Of a DNA stretch of 30,669 nucleotides, positions 26,171 through 30,669 are shown one piece after another. Location of the stretch: contig DAORXQ010000015.1 in the NCBI GenBank assembly GCA_035371905.1, positions 1 to 30,669 of the forward strand. The letters are read 5' to 3'. This DNA comes from a bacterium. GTDB taxonomy: Bacteria; Ratteibacteria; UBA8468; B48-G9; JAFGKM01. The position numbers and the translations under genes were made by a program. The stretch's first letter is position 1. Each line of letters opens with the position of its first letter. The notes below the pieces were generated by a model. The model searched no databases. It had not been told where the DNA came from and was given only the letters and a program-made list of their open reading frames with translations.

Positions 26171-26901
26171 ATTATTTTTTTACCATCAAAAACAGGACCA
26201 TCTTTACACACCCTTTTGTATTCCCATTCTTTATTTTCTTTAACTTTTACAACACAACCATAGCATAAACCCATTCCACAAGCCATATAATTCTCCAGAG
26301 AAATGAAAACAGGTAATCTATCAGAATATAATGAAATTTTTTTTAAAAGAGGTTCAGGTCCTGCTCCATATAAAATTTCAAAACTATTGTATTTTTTAAA
26401 TACTGTAAAAATATTTCCTTTCTCACCAAAACTTCCATCATCTGTAGAAAAAATATAATTTATACCCGCAGGTAGTAAATCAAAAAATATCTGATTTTTA
26501 TTTCTTGCTCCGTAAAAAAAATATACCTCATTAATTTTTTTCAATTCCTCTGATAGAAAGATCAAAGGAGCAACTCCTGTTCCACCTCCTATAAGAGCAA
26601 CTTTTTTATTTTTAAAAACAGGAAAAGAATTACCAAGAGGTCCTAAAACATCAAGAAAATCATTCTTTCTTTTCTTGCTCAACTTCTCCGTTCCTATCCC
26701 TACAACTTTATAAATTATACTTATTGAGTTTTTTGTATATTTAGCAACTGAAAAGGGTCTTCTTAAAAAATTATTTTCTATTTTTATATGAATAAAATTT
26801 CCCGGCAAAAACACATCTTGGAATTTATTTTCAATTTCAAGTAAATAAAAATTTTCAGTCAATTCTATATTTTTTATAATTTTACAGATTTCACTTTTCA
26901 T
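26161..26901 (-). CDS. pyrK: Dihydroorotate dehydrogenase electron-transfer subunit
   Basis: 246 residues. The FAD domain has RRPFSVAK, and the NAD domain has GGGTGVAPLIFL and YGARNKNQ. The 2Fe-2S site follows C-x4-C-x2-C-x15-C in ACGMGLCYGCVVKV ... RVCKDGPVF. It passes electrons from PyrD FMN to NAD+. First gene of the pyrK-pyrD-waaL-ricT-metG-pyrH-frr-cmk run. No ribosome site is visible; a weak TATCAT lies 7 nt before the ATG, so the mRNA may be leaderless. It is divergent from the Gfo/Idh gene. Confidence 0.95.
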   Translation of the reverse strand: MKSEICKIIKNIELTENFYLLEIENKFQDVFLPGNFIHIKIENNFLRRPFSVAKYTKNSISIIYKVVGIGTEKLSKKRKNDFLDVLGPLGNSFPVFKNKKVALIGGGTGVAPLIFLSEELKKINEVYFFYGARNKNQIFFDLLPAGINYIFSTDDGSFGEKGNIFTVFKKYNSFEILYGAGPEPLLKKISLYSDRLPVFISLENYMACGMGLCYGCVVKVKENKEWEYKRVCKDGPVFDGKKIIWE

Positions 26902-26959
26902 TTATTTTATGATAACATTTTTCAAAGATTTTTACTAACTTAAAAAAGGAGGAAAAAAT

Positions 26960-27931
26960 ATGGATATTAAAATAGGATTTATTGGATGTGGTGGAATTGC
27001 AAGAGCCCATATGTTGCGATTATCTAAAATTGAAGGAGTGAAATTTTCCGGTATGTGTGATACAGATGAAAATGCTGCAAGAGAATGTGCAAAAATATAT
27101 GGAGGAAATGTATACACTGATTTTAAAAATATGTTTGAAAATGAAAAAATAGATGCCTGTTTTATATGCGTTCCTCCTTATGCTCATACAGGACAGGAAG
27201 AAGAATGTATTGAAAGAAGTATACCTTTTTTTGTAGAAAAACCCATACATTTGAATTTGGAAAAAGCAGAGGAAATTGCTAAAAAAATAGAAAATAAAAA
27301 ATTAATAACATCTGTAGGATATGTACTGAGATATTTTGATATTATTGAAAAAATGAAAAAATTGACTGAAACAGAAAAAATTGGGATTGTCAGGGGTAGA
27401 TATTACGGAGAGGTCCCTGGAGCAGGAAGAAAAAGATGGTTAATAAAAAAAGATATGTCAGGCGGTCAGTTAATTGAACAGGCAACTCATACGGTTGATT
27501 TGATGAGATATTTCTGTGGAGATGTAGAAGAAATTTATGCATACAAATTTGAAGGAATTAATAATAAAATTTTTAAAGAATATGATGTTGAAGATGGTTT
27601 AACAATGATTTTGAAATTTAAAAATGGAATTATCGGAAATCTTACATGCACATGGTTATGGAAAGGTTTTGAAAGTGATATTGAAATTATTGGAAAAGAT
27701 GTGATTTTCTTTTATAAGGGTAATACTATTGAAATAAATAAGGGAGATAGAAGCGAAAAGTATATATCAAATGTTGACCCGATGTATCAAGAGGACTTTG
27801 CATTTATAAAAAGCGTTTGGGAGAAAAATCCTGAACTTATAAAATCAGATTATAAAGATGCATTAAAAACATTAAAAATAACTTTAAAAGCACATGATAG
27901 TATATTAAAAAATCAACCTGTTAAACTGTAA
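26960..27931 (+). CDS. Gfo/Idh/MocA-family oxidoreductase
   Basis: 323 residues. The N-terminal Rossmann fold opens FIGCGGIARAHM (NAD(P) binding), and VEKPIHL carries the conserved EKP Lys. In the C-terminal domain GGQLIEQATHTVDLMRYFCG holds the usual His/Asp pair. These enzymes oxidise or isomerise sugars, inositols and related polyols; the substrate is not readable. It has a strong AGGAGG ribosome site 6 nt before the start. It stands alone between pyrK (divergent) and plsY (same strand after a 100-nt gap with its own promoter). Confidence 0.92.
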   Translation: MDIKIGFIGCGGIARAHMLRLSKIEGVKFSGMCDTDENAARECAKIYGGNVYTDFKNMFENEKIDACFICVPPYAHTGQEEECIERSIPFFVEKPIHLNLEKAEEIAKKIENKKLITSVGYVLRYFDIIEKMKKLTETEKIGIVRGRYYGEVPGAGRKRWLIKKDMSGGQLIEQATHTVDLMRYFCGDVEEIYAYKFEGINNKIFKEYDVEDGLTMILKFKNGIIGNLTCTWLWKGFESDIEIIGKDVIFFYKGNTIEINKGDRSEKYISNVDPMYQEDFAFIKSVWEKNPELIKSDYKDALKTLKITLKAHDSILKNQPVKL

Positions 27932-27994
27932 GATTAAAATTTCCATTTAACTAAATTAATAAAAACATTAGGTAAATAAAATTCAAAAACATAA

Positions 27995-28024
27995 TTGACT
28001 AATCCTTCAAGAAAATATTAAAAT
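27995..28024 (+). promoter_or_regulatory. Promoter of plsY
   Basis: TTGACT at 27995-28000, 18 nt, then TAAAAT at 28019-28024. The -10 ends 7 nt before the plsY ATG at 28032, so transcription would begin at or beside the start codon. No ribosome site is present. The rest of the 27932-28028 gap shows no gene and no GC-rich hairpin. Confidence 0.55.
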
Positions 28025-28031
28025 ACAATTG

Positions 28032-28643
28032 ATGAAAGTGATAATTTTTGTTATTTTCAGTTATTTTGTAGGTAGTATTTCTTTTGCATATCTATTCACT
28101 TATTTCCTCACAGGACAGGATATAAGAACTATTGGAACAGGAAATCCCGGGGCAGCTAATGTTGCAAGAACCTTAGGGAAAAAATGGGGCATTATTGTCT
28201 GGTTGGCTGATACAATAAAAGGTGTATTTCCAATGTTTCTTGCGAACAAATATGGAATTACAAATTTTATACTTCTTACTTTAATTGGTTCTTCTGCTGT
28301 AATAGGACACTGTTATTCAATTTTCTTAAAATTTAAAGGTGGAAAAGGAGCTGCTACAAGTGGTGGTATTATTTTGTATTTAATGCCTAAACTTTTTCCT
28401 CTTGTAATTGCTTTATGGTTTTTTGCTCAGAAAATAAATCCTCGTTCTCCTAAAATTTTAACTTCTTGTATTCTGATATTTTTTATATTCCTTTTTATTT
28501 TTTACAAAACTTACTTTTTTCAACTTTTTATTTCTACCCTGATCCTTATTTTAGTTGGTGCTATTATCAATAAAGATGTAATTCAGGAAATAAAAAATAC
28601 AAAAAGGATTAAAAATGGTAATCTGGAAAAGAAAAATGTATAG
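28032..28643 (+). CDS. plsY: Acyl-phosphate:glycerol-3-phosphate acyltransferase
   Basis: 203 residues, full length. Start is the ATG at 28032; the TTG immediately before adds one codon only. PlsY makes lysophosphatidic acid from acyl-phosphate in the inner membrane. Family motifs are GSISFAYLF near the N-terminus, TIGTGNPGAANVARTLG and GHCYSIFLKFKGGKGAATSGG. Five or six hydrophobic helices are seen. It heads a lipid operon and overlaps the next gene by 29 nt. Confidence 0.95.
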   Translation: MKVIIFVIFSYFVGSISFAYLFTYFLTGQDIRTIGTGNPGAANVARTLGKKWGIIVWLADTIKGVFPMFLANKYGITNFILLTLIGSSAVIGHCYSIFLKFKGGKGAATSGGIILYLMPKLFPLVIALWFFAQKINPRSPKILTSCILIFFIFLFIFYKTYFFQLFISTLILILVGAIINKDVIQEIKNTKRIKNGNLEKKNV

Positions 28644-29196
28644 AATTTTTATGGGTTCAATTATTCCTTCAGTTTATTTATTCACAAATTCGTTATTCTT
28701 CTCTCTGATAATATGTTCTTTTTTTTTAACCCTACTTTTTTCTCTTGAATTTGAAAGATGGAAAAATCCAGGTGTATGGGATTATGTTTTAAGAAAGTAT
28801 GGTAGAATTTTTAAAACACCCCCTGGAAAATTAACTGGTGATACCTATTTTATGCTTGCCACTTTCATAATTTTACTTTTTTTCAAAAAAGATATTGCAA
28901 TATCTTCTTTATTTTTCCTTATTTTTGGTGATGCAGGAAGTGGAATTCTTGGAAGTAAATATGGTAAAACAAAAATTTTTCCAGGTAAAACTCTTGAGGG
29001 GTTCATAGGAGGAATTATTTTTAATTTGATAATTGCTTTTTTTCTTCATAATTTTTTGAATTTACCATTTTATATTTTATTATCAGGAGTTTTAATATCT
29101 TCAATTGTTGAAATTTTGCCTCTTAAAATAGATGATAATCTAACAGTAGGAATTATAACTGCTTTTTTTATGAATATATTAAATAACTTAATATGA
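28615..29196 (+). CDS. Diacylglycerol/polyprenol kinase-like membrane protein (SEC59/DGK1/VTE5 type)
   Basis: 193 residues with five or six membrane helices. The C-terminal half carries FGDAGSGILGSKYGKTKIFPGKTLEGFIGG and EILPLKIDDNLTVGI. This is the GDA...G..G..K...GKT.EG...E.LP...DDN layout of CTP-dependent dolichol/phytol/diacylglycerol kinases, related to CdsA. It may phosphorylate diacylglycerol or a prenol. The ATG at 28615 is favoured over the one at 28636 because AAGGA stands 7 nt before it. Genes on both sides overlap, consistent with one lipid operon. Confidence 0.75.
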   Translation: MVIWKRKMYRIFMGSIIPSVYLFTNSLFFSLIICSFFLTLLFSLEFERWKNPGVWDYVLRKYGRIFKTPPGKLTGDTYFMLATFIILLFFKKDIAISSLFFLIFGDAGSGILGSKYGKTKIFPGKTLEGFIGGIIFNLIIAFFLHNFLNLPFYILLSGVLISSIVEILPLKIDDNLTVGIITAFFMNILNNLI

Positions 29197-30122
29197 AAAA
29201 AGGAATTGCTCTTTGTGGTGGAGGGGCAAAGAGTTTTTGTCAAATCGGTGTTCTTAAAGTTTTTGAAAAAGAAGGTTTTGATTTTGAAGTTATTACAGGA
29301 ACTAGTATGGGAGCTTTAATAGGAACAATTTATTCGTTTACAAAAAGTGCAGAGAAACTTGAAGAAATTATTTTTAAAATATTTTCAATAAGGGAATTAC
29401 AAAAAATAGAAAAACTTTTTTCAAGAAAAAGAAAAAGAAGTTATCTTTACAGATTTATTGATGGAATAAAAGATTTTTCTTTACTCCTTTTTGATAGTTT
29501 TAAATCAGGACTTATTGAGTCTGAAATAATTAAGGAAAAAATTTATAAATATGTTGGAAAAGAAATTTATTTTGAAGAGCAGAAAAATACACTTGGTATA
29601 ATTGCCACTGAATATTTTACAGGGAGACCCGTTATATTTAATAGTGGAAAAATCATTCCATCTCTAATCGCTTCCTGTGCAATTCCTGGACTTGTAACAC
29701 CTGTCAAAATAAGTGATAATTATTATGTTGATGGAGGGGTAACAAGTAATCTTCCGGTTATTGCAAATCATATACTTGGAGGCGAAGTAATTATTGGGAT
29801 AGAAAATAACTCTCTACTGAAAAACCATAAACCATTGAATGCTTTTGAAGTATTTGTTCAGATAGAAAAAATAAAAAACCATTATTCAAACATTTTAGAA
29901 AGTTCTCTCTCTGATTTTGTTTTAAAAATAGAATTATCTTCTGTAGAATGGTTTAATTTCTCAAAATTAAAAGAATGTATAAAAATTGGTCAAGATTATG
30001 CTCTAAAAAATTTAAAAAAAATAGAAAAAATAATCAATAATCCAGAAAGAATAAATTTGAAAAAGGAAATAGTTGAAAATTTAAAAGATTTTTTTTTAAT
30101 CAGGGAATCTACCGGGATTTAA
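29193..30122 (+). CDS. Patatin-like phospholipase
   Basis: 309 residues. The oxyanion loop GGGAK is at residues 9-13, the nucleophile elbow GTSMG has Ser38, and the catalytic DGG has Asp180 in YYVDGGVTSNLPV, so the Ser-Asp dyad is intact. Related to RssA/YchK-type bacterial patatins, which hydrolyse acyl chains from phospholipids. No signal peptide is seen, so it should act on the inner leaflet. The ATG overlaps the preceding stop (ATGA). The 3' end overlaps the convergent acyltransferase gene by 27 nt. Confidence 0.92.
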   Translation: MKKGIALCGGGAKSFCQIGVLKVFEKEGFDFEVITGTSMGALIGTIYSFTKSAEKLEEIIFKIFSIRELQKIEKLFSRKRKRSYLYRFIDGIKDFSLLLFDSFKSGLIESEIIKEKIYKYVGKEIYFEEQKNTLGIIATEYFTGRPVIFNSGKIIPSLIASCAIPGLVTPVKISDNYYVDGGVTSNLPVIANHILGGEVIIGIENNSLLKNHKPLNAFEVFVQIEKIKNHYSNILESSLSDFVLKIELSSVEWFNFSKLKECIKIGQDYALKNLKKIEKIINNPERINLKKEIVENLKDFFLIRESTGI

Positions 30123-30669
30123 CCAGGATGACCACTGTTCCGGATACTTTTCAACCCAGTTCTGAACCCTTTTAATGAAAAAGGCGGTATTTTCCTTTAC
30201 ATCTTCAGACACATTTCTGGATTCTTTAAGTTTATAAGGACCTTCAATTACTATCTTGTGTTTCATTGGACCTGTTCTCACTGTATATAATCCAATTACA
30301 TTTGTTTTATATTTTCTTGCAAAAACAGCAGCACCTGCAGGAACATAAACTTCTTTCCCAAAAAATTCGCATTTTATTCCGTTTGGAGCATGCTGGTCAA
30401 GATATATACATAAAATTCCACCATTTTTAATCCATCTCTGAGAATCTTCAATCGCTTTTTTCAGGTCTTTTCTTGAAATTGAGGGGACACCAAATTTTTC
30501 TCTCAGTTTTCTCAAATCTCTATCTGTATACACATTTACTGACCTTGCTACAATCATATTAACCGGATATCCTTTTTTAGTAAGAATAACAAGAGCAAAT
30601 GGGAAATTTCCCATATGTGGACATACTGCAATAACTCCTTTTTTTTCTTTTACCACCTGCTTTAAAATT
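30096..30669 (-). CDS. Lipid A biosynthesis-type acyltransferase (LpxL/HtrB-like), N-terminus outside window
   Basis: The reading frame continues to the right window edge without a stop (ILKQ precedes the GTG at 30656), so the first 100 or so residues are missing. Motifs: VCPHMGNFPFAL (the H-x4-D/E-like catalytic block, here HMGNFPF instead of the usual HxGNWE), ILCIYLDQHAPNGI (normally D(Q/E)...G..V.F), and EVYVPAGAAVFARKY. The C-terminus YPEQWSSWLNPGRFPD corresponds to the family's P-Q-W-W-H.RW. Transfers acyl chains to lipid A precursors or related lipids. The acidic residue usually following the His block is not seen, so the exact substrate or activity is uncertain. Confidence 0.82.
   Translation of the reverse strand, partial: ILKQVVKEKKGVIAVCPHMGNFPFALVILTKKGYPVNMIVARSVNVYTDRDLRKLREKFGVPSISRKDLKKAIEDSQRWIKNGGILCIYLDQHAPNGIKCEFFGKEVYVPAGAAVFARKYKTNVIGLYTVRTGPMKHKIVIEGPYKLKESRNVSEDVKENTAFFIKRVQNWVEKYPEQWSSWLNPGRFPD

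Overview
The window is a gene-dense, very AT-rich stretch from a Gram-negative (diderm) bacterium. Envelope genes support the diderm call: a Pal/OmpA-type lipoprotein, an alpha-2-macroglobulin, a lipid A-type acyltransferase and an O-antigen ligase-like protein. Arginine is mostly AGA, and genes are tightly packed with 4-29 nt overlaps. The mix of a UROD-superfamily protein next to an orphan 2-oxoacid oxidoreductase gamma subunit, a CBM9-like protein, a Gfo/Idh oxidoreductase and a TPR-fused O-antigen ligase resembles uncultured lineages such as Omnitrophota/Ratteibacteria or their PVC relatives. That placement is a low-confidence inference. No rRNA, tRNA, CRISPR array, transposase or phage gene is visible, and no gene-free stretch exceeds 300 bases.

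Layout. (1) 1-1097, plus strand: end of a UROD-family gene overlapping a 2-oxoacid:acceptor oxidoreductase gamma subunit. (2) 1121-2936, minus strand: an ECF sigma factor, a zinc-finger anti-sigma factor with one membrane span and a DUF3106-like membrane protein form an overlapping operon, followed by a small secreted Ala/Pro/Thr-rich protein with its own promoter. (3) 3043-13650, plus strand: a 10.6 kb run of rtcB, a secreted AMMECR1-domain protein, a 1709-residue alpha-2-macroglobulin, a VanW protein, Pal, a coiled-coil LysM lipoprotein and a CBM9-like protein. (4) uvrA (minus) is divergent from an unusual SGNH-type hydrolase (plus). (5) 17727-26901, minus strand: pyrK-pyrD-waaL/TPR-ricT(PSP1)-metG-pyrH-frr-cmk, all overlapping or abutting, then cimA behind its own consensus promoter. 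(6) 26960-30669: a Gfo/Idh oxidoreductase, then plsY, a CTP-dependent lipid kinase-like protein and a patatin lipase, convergent with an LpxL-like acyltransferase cut by the window end.

The most interesting signals are around 1076-2990. The sigma-factor operon and the small secreted-protein gene share an exact 13-base upstream box, ATGTAAACTTTTT, each 14 nt ahead of a TCT triplet. This is an AACTT-N17-TCT layout like classical ECF promoters, suggesting that the sigma factor controls itself and the secreted protein. The secreted gene is also bracketed by a perfect 17-bp inverted repeat. One copy lies at the predicted transcript start and the other just beyond the stop codon, inside the 3' end of the convergent gamma-subunit gene. 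This could be a 5'-3' mRNA panhandle, or the ends of a small inserted cassette.

Taken together, regions 2 and 3 look like an envelope-surveillance and protection locus: a regulated sigma module facing an operon for a protease trap, peptidoglycan-binding lipoproteins and an RNA ligase. Region 5 is housekeeping (pyrimidines, translation, isoleucine precursor) with a surface-polysaccharide gene embedded in it, and region 6 is membrane-lipid synthesis and turnover. All functions are assigned by reading motifs; no database search was run.
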